From: Arthrobacter burdickii | GTDB taxonomy: Bacteria; Actinomycetota; Actinomycetes; Actinomycetales; Micrococcaceae | DNA length: 64,000 nucleotides | NCBI RefSeq assembly: GCF_030433645.1 | Contig: NZ_JAROCG010000001.1 | Span: forward strand, 62,001 to 126,000 | Direction of reading: 5' to 3' | In this document: piece by piece, positions 45,484-55,100 of the stretch | How the letters are laid out: each line of letters begins with the position of its first letter | Position numbering within the stretch: the first letter of the stretch is position 1 | Notes under the pieces: generated by a model | What the model was told of the DNA's origin: nothing | The model's database searches: none | The model's input: the letters and a program-made list of their open reading frames with translations, nothing else | Position numbers and translations under genes: made by a program

Positions 45484-46083
45484 ATGATGAGCACACCGGC
45501 GGGCGCGGCCCACGACGGCACGGCAGGCACTCCTGGTACGGCGGCCTCAGGGCTGGGGGACGTTGACGCCGTGGTCACGGACGCGGCACCTGAGGGCACT
45601 GCGCCGGACGACGACGGGCGCGGTGAGAGCCGCAACCAGCGCCTCGACCGCAACTGGCAGGAGATGCTGCAGGAGCTGCGCGTCATGCAGACGGGCATCC
45701 AGATCCTCACGGGATTCCTGCTGACACTGCCCTTCCAGAGCCGCTTCACCGAGCTCGACGACGTGCAGGTCATCGCCTACCTGTGCCTCGTCTGCCTCTC
45801 GGCGCTGATCACGGCGATGGTGCTCTCCGCCGTGAACCTCCACCGTGTCCTGTTCGGGCTGAGGGTGAAGGATGCCCTCGTGCACCACACCGGCAGGATC
45901 ATCCAGGTCACCATCGCGATGGTGGGGCTCGTCCTCGCCGGGACCGCAGGCCTGATCTTCGACATCGTGGTGAGCAGACCGGCCGGACTCGTCGCCACCG
46001 GCGTCCTGCTGGTCACGGTGGTGCTGCTGTGGGTCGCCTATCCGCTCGCGGTCCGCCGCCGTGCGGTGCGCCGCCGCATCTGA
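45484..46083 (+). CDS. DUF6328-like four-helix membrane protein
   Basis: 199 residues. About 60 N-terminal residues are Ala/Gly/Asp-rich and disordered. Then RNQRLDRNWQEMLQELRVMQTGIQILTGFLLTLPF begins a bundle of four helices with VNLHRVLFGLR in the middle loop. This is the pattern of DUF6328 proteins common in actinobacteria; function unknown. Starts at 45484 or 45487 are both possible. It begins 13 bp after the kinase gene and is probably cotranscribed. Confidence 0.7.
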   Translation: MMSTPAGAAHDGTAGTPGTAASGLGDVDAVVTDAAPEGTAPDDDGRGESRNQRLDRNWQEMLQELRVMQTGIQILTGFLLTLPFQSRFTELDDVQVIAYLCLVCLSALITAMVLSAVNLHRVLFGLRVKDALVHHTGRIIQVTIAMVGLVLAGTAGLIFDIVVSRPAGLVATGVLLVTVVLLWVAYPLAVRRRAVRRRI

Positions 46084-46147
46084 AGCGACGTCACCACGCG
46101 ACGGGACGGCGCCCGCCCGGCGTCGTCCCGTCCTGCACTCGGCCGCC

Positions 46148-46834
46148 TCACGGTGCCGTGGGCGTGGGCGTCGCCGCCCCCTCCTCCGGGGCGCAGGTCA
46201 GCCCTGCCGGCGTGGTGTCGACGGCCTCCGGCGGGACGAGGTCCTTGTAGGAGGAACCGAGGATGACGTCGACCGACTTGTCCTCGCGCTCGTCGGCCAC
46301 GTAGATCGACTCCGGAATGGTCCGCTGGACCGTGAAGGCGTTGGCGCGTCCGCCCTCCCCCGACACGATGATCGCCGTCATTCCCGTGGGTCCGACCTCC
46401 AGGTTGCCGATGTCCTTCACCGCGAAAGCACGCCCCCGCAGCTGCTCGGCCGCGGTCCCGGCGAGCCCGTCGATGGGCGTGCTGTTGTAGACGTTCACGG
46501 TGATGGCGCTCGGGTCCTGGTAGTCGAACGGCCCGGCCGGGCAGTTCGACGTCGGGGCCGGGGAGGCGTCGGAGGCGCCGAGGGCACCGAGGCTGATGTC
46601 ACCGCGCGCCAGTGCGAGGGCGGCGTAGACCGCTGCGGCCAGGAGTCCCAGGAGGAGTACGAGCACGATGCCGTGGCGGACCCTGCGCGCCGACACGCGG
46701 TGGGGGCGCGCGTCGTCTTCGGCCTCGAAGACGGCGCCGAGGTCGGTCTCGGTGACGATCCGGTGGCCGTGCCACTCGGTCGGATCGCGTTTTGCCTCCG
46801 CCCGCTGCAGGCGCGGCGAATCCTTCTCAGGCAT
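46148..46834 (-). CDS. LytR C-terminal domain (LytR_C) protein
   Basis: 228 residues. A cytosolic N-terminus (about 50 residues), one membrane helix (about 54-75) and an extracytoplasmic domain with SAITVNVYNSTPIDGLAGTAAEQLRGRAFAV, which is the LytR_C (cell envelope-related attenuator C-terminal) motif. Several actinobacterial LCP-like wall proteins carry this domain without the phosphotransferase domain; role unknown but wall-associated. The acidic/Pro/Thr tail ends TPTPTAP. The start overlaps the gene upstream by 8 bp. Confidence 0.82.
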   Translation of the reverse strand: MPEKDSPRLQRAEAKRDPTEWHGHRIVTETDLGAVFEAEDDARPHRVSARRVRHGIVLVLLLGLLAAAVYAALALARGDISLGALGASDASPAPTSNCPAGPFDYQDPSAITVNVYNSTPIDGLAGTAAEQLRGRAFAVKDIGNLEVGPTGMTAIIVSGEGGRANAFTVQRTIPESIYVADEREDKSVDVILGSSYKDLVPPEAVDTTPAGLTCAPEEGAATPTPTAP

Positions 46835-47126
46835 CGAGCACGAGGACTCTGGCGTGCAGGATGGTCCGCTGGTGCAGCGCCGTCCGGACGGCGCGGTGCA
46901 GGCCGTCCTCGAGATACATCACGTCGTTCCACTGCACCACGTGCGGGAAGAGGTCACCGAAGAACGTCGAGTCCTCGGCGAGCAGCGCCTCGAGGTCGAG
47001 CGTGGTCTTGGTGGTCACGAGTTCGTCGAGCCGCACCTGCCGGGGAGGCACTTCCGCCCAGTCCTTGGGGGTCACGTGTCCGTGGTCGGGGTATGGGCGG
47101 CCGTCGCCTACTGCTTTGAAGATCAC
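46827..47126 (-). CDS. Conserved small actinobacterial protein
   Basis: 99 residues. MIFKAVGDGRPYPDHG, the PPRQVRLDELVTTKTTLDLEALLAED stretch and VQWNDVMYLEDGLHRAVRTAL are strongly patterned. The DGLHRA box recalls ParB/Srx-type domains, and related proteins are sometimes labelled VapB-like antitoxins, but no toxin partner is present, so I do not assert either. It is translationally coupled (8-bp overlap) to the LytR_C protein gene, a link that suggests a joint envelope-related or regulatory role. Confidence 0.68.
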   Translation of the reverse strand: MIFKAVGDGRPYPDHGHVTPKDWAEVPPRQVRLDELVTTKTTLDLEALLAEDSTFFGDLFPHVVQWNDVMYLEDGLHRAVRTALHQRTILHARVLVLDA

Positions 47127-47222
47127 TGCTACAGCCTAGGTAATTCCGTCTGGCAATGAAACGCGGACGCCCTCCGGCCGGCATCTCGTGGCCCAATGGT
47201 TACGCAGGACGCGCCGGGACGG

Positions 47223-48161
47223 TCAGGCGCGCGGCGTCTCCTCCTGGCTGCCCAGCAGTGTGGGGAGTTCGTCCGCGGGTGAGGGGTAGGAGGGCTGCGC
47301 TCCCGGATGCTGGACGGCGTAGGACCCCACGCGGACGGCGAACCGGACGGCGTCGTCGAGCAGTTCGCCGTACGCGAGGCGCGCGGCGAGCGCTCCGACG
47401 AAGGCATCCCCGGCACCGGTCGTGTCGACGGCGGTGACGCGCGGTGCCTGCACCCGGAGGACCGGGCCACCGTCGGACACCAGCGCCCCGGCTCCTCCGA
47501 GGGTCATCACGACGGACGCGAAGCCGCAGGCGAGGAGGCCAGCGACGACGGATTCGTGGTCCGCGTGCGCCGTGCCCCCGAGCTGCCCGAGGACCAGGGC
47601 CCCCTCGTGTTCATTGACGACGAGCGGATCCGCCCGCAGGAGCGTGGCGTGGTCGACATCGATGACGGGAGCCAGGTTGACGATGACGCGCCCCGCAGCC
47701 GCCCGGATGGCGGCCGCCGTCGCGTCCGCAGGCAGCTCGCCCTGGACGACGACGACGGCTGCATCCCGGATGGTTTCGGCGGAGGCCTCGACGAGTGCGG
47801 CCGTCACCTCGGCGTTGGCTCCGGGCAGCACCACGATGCTGTTCTCACCGTCGTCGGACACCTCGACGACGGCGACGCCGGTGCCGCCGGCGGTCCGTCG
47901 GACGGCGGTCAGGTCCGCGCCGGCCGCCGTCAGGGCCGAGAGGGCGACGTCGGCGTAGGCGTCGGTTCCCACGGCACCGATCATGATGACGTGGGCGCCG
48001 AGCAGCGCAGCTGCCACGGCCTGGTTGGCGCCCTTGCCGCCGGGCAGCACCGTCATCGTTCGGCCCAGCACGGTCTCGCCCGGCTGGGGGTGGCGTTCGA
48101 GGGTGACCACGAGGTCCGCGTTGATGGATCCGACGACGACGATGCCCGGTGCGGTGCTCAT
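47223..48161 (-). CDS. rbsK: Ribokinase
   Basis: 312 residues, PfkB family. IVVVGSINADLVV (N-terminal signature), LPGGKGANQAVAAALLGA, and the C-terminal signature VDTTGAGDAFVGALAARLAYG with the catalytic Asp. Phosphorylates ribose (or deoxyribose/nucleoside ribose) to the 5-phosphate. No ribose transporter or RbsD neighbour is in the window, so the sugar could come from nucleoside breakdown. It is divergent from the HAD phosphatase gene, with 87 bp between the starts. Confidence 0.87.
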   Translation of the reverse strand: MSTAPGIVVVGSINADLVVTLERHPQPGETVLGRTMTVLPGGKGANQAVAAALLGAHVIMIGAVGTDAYADVALSALTAAGADLTAVRRTAGGTGVAVVEVSDDGENSIVVLPGANAEVTAALVEASAETIRDAAVVVVQGELPADATAAAIRAAAGRVIVNLAPVIDVDHATLLRADPLVVNEHEGALVLGQLGGTAHADHESVVAGLLACGFASVVMTLGGAGALVSDGGPVLRVQAPRVTAVDTTGAGDAFVGALAARLAYGELLDDAVRFAVRVGSYAVQHPGAQPSYPSPADELPTLLGSQEETPRA

Positions 48162-48248
48162 CCCAGCAGTCTTCCATGGGCCAGATCGCTACCGTCGCCA
48201 AACGGCCCCGAATGGGAGGAGGGCGCACCTCCGGAACATAATGGGGTC

Positions 48249-49169
48249 ATGCCTACGGACGCCCCGATCGACCTGTTGCCCGATGCCCCCGCCGCTCCTG
48301 CGGCCCAGAGGGGGAATCCCGTCCAGGGACTCCTGCTCGACGTCGACGGCCCCGTGGCCAGCCCGGTCACCCGGACGGTCCCGGCCGGGATCATCGCCGA
48401 CCTGCTCACGCTCGCCGCCGCCGGCTGGCCCGTCGTGTTCAACACGGGCCGCTCCGACTCCTTCATCCGGGAGCAGGTGATGCGGCCGATGCTGGCCACC
48501 GGCATCCCGGCCGGGATCACCTTCCATGCGGTCTGCGAGAAGGGCGCCACGTGGTTCTCCTTCACGGCCGACGGCGCCGGCCAGGTCTTCGTCGACCGGG
48601 AGCTCGCACTTCCGAGGAGCTTCGCCGACGACGTACGGGACCTCGTGGAGGAGAAGTACTCGGACCTCATGTTCTTCGACGAGACGAAGCTCTCCATGGT
48701 GTCGGTGGAGCAGTCGCTCGATGCGGCCAACGCGGACTACCTCGTGGCCCAGCGCTCGTTCGACGACGACGCCCTCGACATCATGCACAGCCACGACATG
48801 GGCGCCCGCCGGCTGGACCGCGAGGAGCCGGACAGCAACGGGGACATCGCCTACCGGGTGGACCCCACCATCATCTCCACGGACATCGAGTCCGTGCGCG
48901 TGGGCAAGGACCTGGGGGCTGAGCGCGCGCTGACGCTCGTCGCGCCGCTTCTGGACATCCCCCGGACCTGGCACACCGTCGGCGATTCCCGCACGGACTA
49001 CGCGATGGCGGACTACCTGCACGGGCAGGGCTTCGACGTCGCGCACGTCGACGTGCGGCCCGCGGACGGCGTGCCCGCCAAGCCCTACGAGATTCTCACG
49101 GAGGGCTCGCTCATCCACGAGGAGGCAGGGGCCGCCTTCCTCGCGCGCTGCGTCGCCTTGCTGGGCTGA
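48249..49169 (+). CDS. HAD-superfamily hydrolase (Cof/SPP-like)
   Basis: 306 residues. Motif I GLLLDVDGPVASP (nucleophile Asp in LLLDVDGPV), motif II FNTGRSD and motif IV region TVGDSRTDYAMADYLHGQG. The cap between about 95 and 230 is of the C2 (Cof/sucrose-phosphatase) kind. Substrate unknown, probably a sugar phosphate. CATAAT ends 6 bases before the ATG at 48249, so the mRNA should be leaderless. The very long frame upstream is the shadow of rbsK. Confidence 0.84.
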   Translation: MPTDAPIDLLPDAPAAPAAQRGNPVQGLLLDVDGPVASPVTRTVPAGIIADLLTLAAAGWPVVFNTGRSDSFIREQVMRPMLATGIPAGITFHAVCEKGATWFSFTADGAGQVFVDRELALPRSFADDVRDLVEEKYSDLMFFDETKLSMVSVEQSLDAANADYLVAQRSFDDDALDIMHSHDMGARRLDREEPDSNGDIAYRVDPTIISTDIESVRVGKDLGAERALTLVAPLLDIPRTWHTVGDSRTDYAMADYLHGQGFDVAHVDVRPADGVPAKPYEILTEGSLIHEEAGAAFLARCVALLG

Positions 49170-49202
49170 GGCCGGCTCCGCGTCGCGGAGCGCCCGAAAG
49201 GC

Positions 49203-49706
49203 TCAGGCAGCGGCGCGTGCCAGGGCATCCTCGATCGCGGCGATGACCTCGGGGGCGTCCGGTTCCACGTTGGGGGCGAAGCGCGCCACGATCTCGCCGT
49301 CGCGGCCGACGAGGAACTTCTCGAAGTTCCACTTCACGAGCCCGGGCAGGGCCCCGTTCTTGAACGTGGTGAGCTGCCGGTACAGCGGGTGCTGGTCCTT
49401 GCCCCGCACATCACCCTTGGCCAGAAGCGGGAACGTCACGCCGAACGTCGTGGAGCAGAAGGCGGCGATCTCGTCGTCGTTCCCCGGTTCCTGTCCCAGG
49501 AACTGGTTGCAGGGCATCCCCAGGACCACGAGCCCATCCTCGGCATACCTGCCGTACAGCTCCTCGAGGCCGGCGTACTGCGGGGTGAACCCGCATTTCG
49601 ACGCCACGTTCACCACCAGGACCGGGTGGCCGCGGAAATCGCCGAAGGACTTCCGGCTGCCGTCGTTCATGGTGAGGTCGATGCCGTACAGGTCGGACGA
49701 GGACAT
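49203..49706 (-). CDS. Glutathione peroxidase-family thiol peroxidase
   Basis: 167 residues. The peroxidatic cysteine lies in VASKCGFTPQYAGLEEL (in place of selenocysteine), with the conserved Gln in CNQFLGQEPG and Trp in VKWNFEKFL. Bacterial members usually take electrons from thioredoxin, and actinobacteria use mycothiol rather than glutathione, so it is best seen as a thioredoxin- or mycothiol-dependent peroxidase. The ATG at 49706 matches the family start (MSSSDLYGIDL). It is monocistronic and lies between two plus-strand genes. Confidence 0.93.
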   Translation of the reverse strand: MSSSDLYGIDLTMNDGSRKSFGDFRGHPVLVVNVASKCGFTPQYAGLEELYGRYAEDGLVVLGMPCNQFLGQEPGNDDEIAAFCSTTFGVTFPLLAKGDVRGKDQHPLYRQLTTFKNGALPGLVKWNFEKFLVGRDGEIVARFAPNVEPDAPEVIAAIEDALARAAA

Positions 49707-49890
49707 GGCTGCTCCTGGTAGGTCGGTGTGCTCCTGCTTCGTATCGCACCGTATCGCGGATGGCTGCGGCGCGGAGCGAATGCTTGCGGAGCAAATCGGC
49801 ACGGGGGTGCGTTGGAAGGAACGGCGGCCGCACGGCCGCGAGCGCAAAGCGCCTGGCCGGCCGCAGGTCATGAACAGGATGGGTCACCGC

Positions 49891-50823
49891 ATGGGAATCA
49901 TCGGCACGTGGAAGACACAGCTCCGGACCACCTTCACGGACGGCGATCCCGCCATCCCGCAGTGGCAGTTCGAGTTCGAGAACGGCGATGACGCCGGCTA
50001 TTTCCCGGTCGGATCGGCCGTCTGGACCGTGCACAGCTCGATGACGCCGACGGTGGCCGGCATCCGTGCCCTGCTGCTCCAGGCCCTGCATCCCGGAGCC
50101 ATGGCCGGGGTGCATGCCCACTCGAGCTTCCGGGAGGAGCCGCTCGGCCGGCTCGCCAACACCATCCGCTGGATCTTCACGGTGACCTACGGCTCCAGGG
50201 TCGCGGCGCAGGAGGGTTCGGCCTTCGTGCAGCGGCTGCACACGAGGGTGCATGGCACCTACGTCGACAGCCGTGGCGAGGAGAAGCCCTATTCCGCGGC
50301 CGACCCCGACCTCATCCGCTGGGTGCACCTCGCGTTCACCGATGCGTTCGTGGCTGCCCATGCCTCCTACGGCGGGTCGATTCCGGGTGGAGTGGACCAG
50401 TACGTGGCCGAGTGGGCGCAGGCCGGGGAGCTGATGGGGCTGGAGGATCCGCCGCGCTCCGAGGCCGAGCTGCGGTCCCAGCTCGCGGCGTTCGACGGCG
50501 AGCTCACCGCCAGCGAGCAGGTGCGGCAGGCGCTCACCTATATCCGCCGTCCGCCGCTTCCGTGGTCCCAGCGCCTCGGGTACCAGGTGCTGTTCGCCGG
50601 GGCCGTGGCGACGCTCGAGCCGAGGCACCGCGAGATGCTCGGCCTGAGGGTGCCGTCGCTCGGACCGGTTGCCCTGCCTCTCCGGACCGCGGTGCGGCTG
50701 GTGCTCGGAATGATCCGGCTGGGCCTCGGACCCGAGGGCCCTGCCGAGGCGGCGGCGAAGCGCCGCATCCGCCGTGTGACGGGAGCTGCGGCCGACGGCG
50801 CGTCCGGGGTGGCTTCCGCTTAA
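49891..50823 (+). CDS. MpaB-like oxygenase domain protein (DUF2236)
   Basis: About 310 residues. The DUF2236/MpaB pattern is visible: a ...LLLQALHPGAMAGVHAHSSF segment with the conserved HP and H, RLANTIRWIFTVTYG, DLIRWVHLAFTDAFVAAHA (the conserved WVH) and RPPLPWSQRL. The family is linked to heme-dependent ring cleavage (latex oxygenase, mycophenolate MpaB); the substrate here is unknown. In-frame ATG codons at 49870, 49879 and 49891 are all possible and none has a decisive ribosome binding site. The stop codon lies in the 5' end of a perfect terminator stem. Confidence 0.82.
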   Translation: MGIIGTWKTQLRTTFTDGDPAIPQWQFEFENGDDAGYFPVGSAVWTVHSSMTPTVAGIRALLLQALHPGAMAGVHAHSSFREEPLGRLANTIRWIFTVTYGSRVAAQEGSAFVQRLHTRVHGTYVDSRGEEKPYSAADPDLIRWVHLAFTDAFVAAHASYGGSIPGGVDQYVAEWAQAGELMGLEDPPRSEAELRSQLAAFDGELTASEQVRQALTYIRRPPLPWSQRLGYQVLFAGAVATLEPRHREMLGLRVPSLGPVALPLRTAVRLVLGMIRLGLGPEGPAEAAAKRRIRRVTGAAADGASGVASA

Positions 50824-50861
50824 ACAGCAGGACCCCGGCCGGAGCCGGGGTCCTGCTGTTT
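50822..50861. terminator. Perfect 18-bp terminator hairpin
   Basis: Arms 50822-50839 and 50844-50861 are exact complements with a 4-nt loop (CGGA). The left arm begins inside the TAA stop of the MpaB-like gene; the 3' arm runs into TTTGTTG on the plus strand and the other side into AAA/TTT on the minus strand. It serves both the plus-strand gene and the minus-strand tRNA-Ser. Confidence 0.92.
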
Positions 50862-50873
50862 GTTGCAACAAGG

Positions 50874-50958
50874 CGGAGGATGGGGGATTTGAACCCCCGA
50901 GGGCGTTAACCCAACACGCGTTCCAGGCGTGCGCCATAGGCCGCTAGGCGAATCCTCC
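50874..50958 (-). tRNA. tRNA-Ser (anticodon GGA)
   Basis: Class II tRNA on the minus strand. The acceptor GGAGGAT pairs with ATCCTCC, followed by discriminator G. The anticodon stem is CACGC/GCGTG with loop CTGGAAC, giving GGA, which reads UCC/UCU. It has a long variable arm and a T-arm with GTTCAAATC. CCA is not encoded (CCT follows), unlike the other tRNA-Ser in this window. Confidence 0.96.
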
Positions 50959-51035
50959 TCATTTGGAGCAGATACCAGAATACCCATACAAGCGGATACT
51001 GCCGAATCGGGCCCTTTTGGACCGGTTCCCGCCGA

Positions 51036-51066
51036 TTCGAAAGCGGCCCATCCGACTGTGTAGACT
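51036..51066 (+). promoter_or_regulatory. Promoter of the SRP RNA
   Basis: TTCGAA (51036-51041), a 19-bp spacer and TAGACT (51061-51066), which places transcription start near 51073, just before the folded SRP RNA. The -10 is good; the -35 is weak. Confidence 0.55.
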
Positions 51067-51073
51067 ATTTCCC

Positions 51074-51170
51074 GGCCCCTCATGTGGTGTCATCCTGTGA
51101 ACTCCCCCAGGACCGGAAGGTAGCAAGGGTAAGCGGGCTCTGGCAGGTGCATGGGGGGTCTTCACTTTAA
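51074..51170 (+). ncRNA. ffs: SRP RNA, small bacterial type (4.5S-like)
   Basis: The diagnostic helix 8 of signal recognition particle RNA is present: CCAGGACCGGAAGGTAGCAA with the GGAA tetraloop and the asymmetric AGCA internal loop that binds Ffh, flanked by GTCATCCTGTGAACTCCCC and GCGGGCTCTGGCAGGTGCA arms. Terminal arms around CATG(TGG) and GCATGGGG close the hairpin. The ends are estimated from pairing and the promoter. The position, directly upstream of gluQ-dnaX, fits the frequent actinobacterial ffs-dnaX neighbourhood. Confidence 0.93.
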
Positions 51171-51196
51171 GGGCGCACTCAGTGGGAGGTCGGAAG

Positions 51197-52150
51197 GTGG
51201 CACACCAGGGCGCCGGCCGATTCGCTCCCAGCCCGTCGGGGCAACTGCATATCGGGAACCTCCGCACCGCCGTCCTCGCCTGGCTGTTCGCCCGTTCCAC
51301 GGGACGGGACTTCCTGGTCCGCATCGAGGACCTGGACCGCGTCCGTGCCGGAGCCGAGGCCGATCAGCTGGCCGAACTCGCCGCGCTGGGGATCCGCTCC
51401 GACGCACCCGTCATCCGCCAGAGCGAGCAGGGCCACCGCTACGCACAGGCCCTCGACGACCTCCTTCACCGCGGACTGGTCTACGAGTGCTTCTGCACGC
51501 GCCGGGACGTGGCCGAAGCGGCAAGCGCGCCCCACGTCTGGCCGGGTTTCTACCCGGGCACCTGCCGCCACCTGAGCGAGACCGAACGCGTCCTGCTGCG
51601 CGTGCAGCAACGTCCGGCGCTGCGCCTGAAGTCCGGCGTGGAGTCCTGGAGCGTCGAGGACCTGCTGGCGGGCCACGTCTCCGCACCGGTCGACGACTTC
51701 GTGCTCCGGAGGAACGACGGCGTCATCGCCTACAACCTCGCGGTCGTCGTCGACGACGCCGCGCAGGGCATCGACCAGGTGGTGCGGGGGGACGACCTGC
51801 TCGATTCCGCTCCACGGCAGGCCTACCTCGCCTCGCTGCTCGGCTTGCCGGTCCCCGTCTATGCCCATGTTCCCCTCGCGGTCACGCAGGAGGGGCGCCG
51901 CTTGGCAAAACGGGACGGCGCTGTGACACTGGAGGACCTTGCCCGGCTGGGTTGGGCTGTGCCTGCGGTGCTCGATGTCGTCCTGGGCTCCCTCGGCCTT
52001 CCCGGCGGGTCGCTCGAGGCAGCCCTGGCCGTGTTCGATCCCGGCCGGATGCCCCGTGATCCGTGGGTGGTGGACCCGTCAGCCCTGTTCCCTCCGCCGC
52101 CTGCACCGGCATGCAAACCGTCAGTACCAACCGATAAGGTTTCTTCGTGA
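51197..52150 (+). CDS. gluQ: Glutamyl-queuosine tRNA(Asp) synthetase
   Basis: 317 residues. It has the catalytic core of a GluRS without an anticodon-binding domain, which defines GluQRS/YadB. HIGH-like APSPSGQLHIGNLRTAVLAW, DFLVRIEDLD, a zinc site formed by ECFCTRRD and YPGTCRH, and KMSKS-like RRLAKRDGAVTL. It attaches glutamate to queuosine 34 of tRNA-Asp rather than to the CCA end. The GTG at 51197 is preferred because GGGAGG lies 7 bases before it. It overlaps dnaX by 4 bp (GTGA). Confidence 0.93.
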   Translation: MAHQGAGRFAPSPSGQLHIGNLRTAVLAWLFARSTGRDFLVRIEDLDRVRAGAEADQLAELAALGIRSDAPVIRQSEQGHRYAQALDDLLHRGLVYECFCTRRDVAEAASAPHVWPGFYPGTCRHLSETERVLLRVQQRPALRLKSGVESWSVEDLLAGHVSAPVDDFVLRRNDGVIAYNLAVVVDDAAQGIDQVVRGDDLLDSAPRQAYLASLLGLPVPVYAHVPLAVTQEGRRLAKRDGAVTLEDLARLGWAVPAVLDVVLGSLGLPGGSLEAALAVFDPGRMPRDPWVVDPSALFPPPPAPACKPSVPTDKVSS

Positions 52151-55100
52151 GCACAGCCCTTTACCGCCGCTACCGTCCCGAGACCTTCGCGGACGTCATC
52201 GGTCAGGAGCATGTCACCGAACCCCTGATGGCGGCCATCGACAAGGACCGCATCAACCACGCCTACCTGTTCTCCGGCCCGCGTGGCTGCGGCAAGACGA
52301 CCTCCGCCCGCATCCTCGCCCGGTGCCTCAATTGCGCCCAGGGCCCCACCTCCACGCCGTGCGGCACCTGCGACAGCTGCGTCGAACTGGCGCGCAACGG
52401 ATCGGGCAGCCTCGACGTCATCGAGATCGACGCCGCCAGCCACGGTGGCGTCGACGACGCCCGCGACCTCCGCGAACGCGCAACCTTCGCCCCGGTGCGT
52501 GACCGCTTCAAGATCTTCATCATCGACGAGGCGCACATGGTCACGTCGGCGGGCTTCAATGCGCTGCTGAAGATCGTGGAGGAGCCGCCCGAGCACATCC
52601 TCTTCATCTTCGCGACCACGGAGCCGGACAAGGTCATCGGCACCATCCGCTCGCGCACGCACCACTACCCCTTCCGGCTGGTCCCGCCGGAGCCGCTTCT
52701 GGCGTACCTCGAGCTGCTCTGCCACCAGGAGAACGTGCCGGTGGCGCCCGGCGTGCTCTCGCTCGTGATCCGGGCCGGGGGCGGCTCGGTCCGCGACTCC
52801 CTCTCGGTCCTCGACCAGCTGATGGCCGGGGCCGGTGAGAACGGGCTCGACTACGAACTCGCCGTCTCACTCCTCGGCTACACCCATGCGACGCTCCTCG
52901 ACGACGTCGTCGACTCGGTGGCCGCCGGCGACGCCGCGACCGTCTTCAATGCCGTCGACCGCGTCATCCAGACGGGCCATGATCCCCGCCGCTTCGTCGA
53001 GGACCTCCTCGAACGGTTCCGGGATCTGATCGTCATCAACGCCGTGCCGGAAGGCGCCGCGTCCATCCTCCGCGGCGTGCCCGACGACCAGCTCAACCGC
53101 ATGCGTACCCAGGCCAATCAGCTCGGTGCCGGTGAACTGTCCCGGGCGGCCGACGTCACCAACACCGCGCTCACCGAGATGACGGGGGCCACCTCACCGC
53201 GCCTGCACCTCGAACTGCTGTGCGCACGGCTCCTGCTGCCCGCGGCGGACGCCACCGCGCGCGGCACCCTCGCCCGGGTGGACCGCATCGAGCGACGCCT
53301 CGAGTACGCCGCCGGCGCTCCGGTGGCCGAAGTGGACGATGCTCCGAAGGCACCAGCACGCACACGGCTCGACGGCGTACCCCGGACCGCCGAGGAAGCC
53401 GCCGCCCGCTGGTCGCTTCCCGTCGCGGAACCAGCAGCCGAAGCCCCGGCGGTTCCGGCTGCAGTGCCCGGCGTCCCCTCCCCCGCGGCACCGGCCGCTT
53501 CCCGCGTCCAGCCTTCCTCCGGCACGCCCGTCCGGGATTCATCGCCCGATTGGGGCGGCAGCTGGGGCGTGTCCACGGACTCCGCCTTCTCCGATCCGGT
53601 GCCGTCACAGCCGTCGCAGCCGACAGGGCAGCCGTCCGAGCAGCCGGCAGCAGCCGCCCCGGCGAGCCTCGCCGGGCAGGCCCCGCCAATAGCGAACGTT
53701 CCTGCGACGGAGCGCCCGCAGGCGAGCCCGCAGGAATCCTCCCGTCCCGGGCCCACGGCTCCCTTCGGCCAGCAGGGGCCGCCGCCTGTGCAGGCCGCAA
53801 CGGCTCCGCCCTCCACGCCTCAGCAACGGCAGCCGGCGGTGCAACAGCCGGCGGCGCAGGGGCAGCAGCCCGGTGCGCCCGCAGCAGTCCGGCGACCGAA
53901 CCAGGACGATGCTCCGCAGCAGGGACCACTGCAGGGAGGCCAGCCGCAGCCGCAGCCACAGCATGAGGTTCGGCGACCCGACGCGGCCCAACAGGGCCGG
54001 CCTGCTGCCTCCGGGGGCAACGTAGAGATGGTTCGTCGGGCATGGCCGGAGATCATGGACGAGGTGGCCCGGATCAAGCGGGCCACCTGGCTCATCGTCA
54101 ACGTCTCTGCGAAGCCGCGATCGTTCGAGGGCAATCAGCTGGTCCTGGCCTTCGCCAACCAGGGCAACGCCATCGGGTTCCAGCGCGGGCCCCACGTGGA
54201 CAACCTGAAGCAGGCCATCCACAAGGTCCTCGGCCTCACCTGTTCCATCGAGGCGGTCCACGACGCCGGCGGGGCGGGTGAGTCGGGCCCAAAAGTACCG
54301 GCCAGCCAGACGGCCTCGGGTAGCACCCCGGGCCCTGATTCCTCCGCGCCCTCGGCACTCCGTGGCGACTCGCCGACGGCTTCCACCGGTTCCGTGCAGC
54401 ATCCGGAAGGCAGAGGTCCTGCAGGTCAGCCAGGCCCTGCGGCTGCCCCCGGCAGTGACCCCGGCGCACAGCCAGGCCCTCAGCCCAGCGCACAATCCGA
54501 CAGCCAGTCCGGCAGCCAGTCCGGCGGTTCCACTGTAGCCCTCGGTGCCGACGCCGGTAGACCGGGCGGCCCCGCCGTGCCCGCAACCGCCGGCGTCCGG
54601 CAGCCGGTAGGCGACCCCGCCGTGCCCGCAACCGCCGGCGTCCGGCAACCGGTAGGCAGCCCCGCCGGGGACACAAGCGCCTCCGCCCTGCCGGGATCAG
54701 CTACACCCGGGCCGGGCCGAACGCTCGTCGTCGCTGGACCACCTGCCACAGTGCCTGATGTCCAGACACCTGCCGGCACGCCCGGTTCCTCCGGCCCTGG
54801 TGGCCAGGTCCCTGCCCGCACGCCCGGTTCCTCCGGCCCTGGTGGCCAGGCCCCTGTCCGTACGCCCGGTTCCCCGCAGCAGTCACGCAGCGGCAGCCAT
54901 CCGGCAGGAATATCTGCGCTGACGTCGGCCCCCTCGGACGGTCCGTCCGGTGGGCGCCGACTGCAGGGATCCCGCCCTGCATCGCCGGCAGTCGGAAAAT
55001 TCCGGAGTGCTGGCGGAGGCCCTGCAGCCAGCGACCCGACTACCGAAGCGGTCAGTGCCTGGGATCCATCGATGTCGGACGACTCCTGGGCACTCGTCGA

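Noticed and set aside
46827-47126. VapB antitoxin of a toxin-antitoxin pair
   Set aside because: No PIN-domain toxin is adjacent; the neighbour is a LytR_C wall protein.
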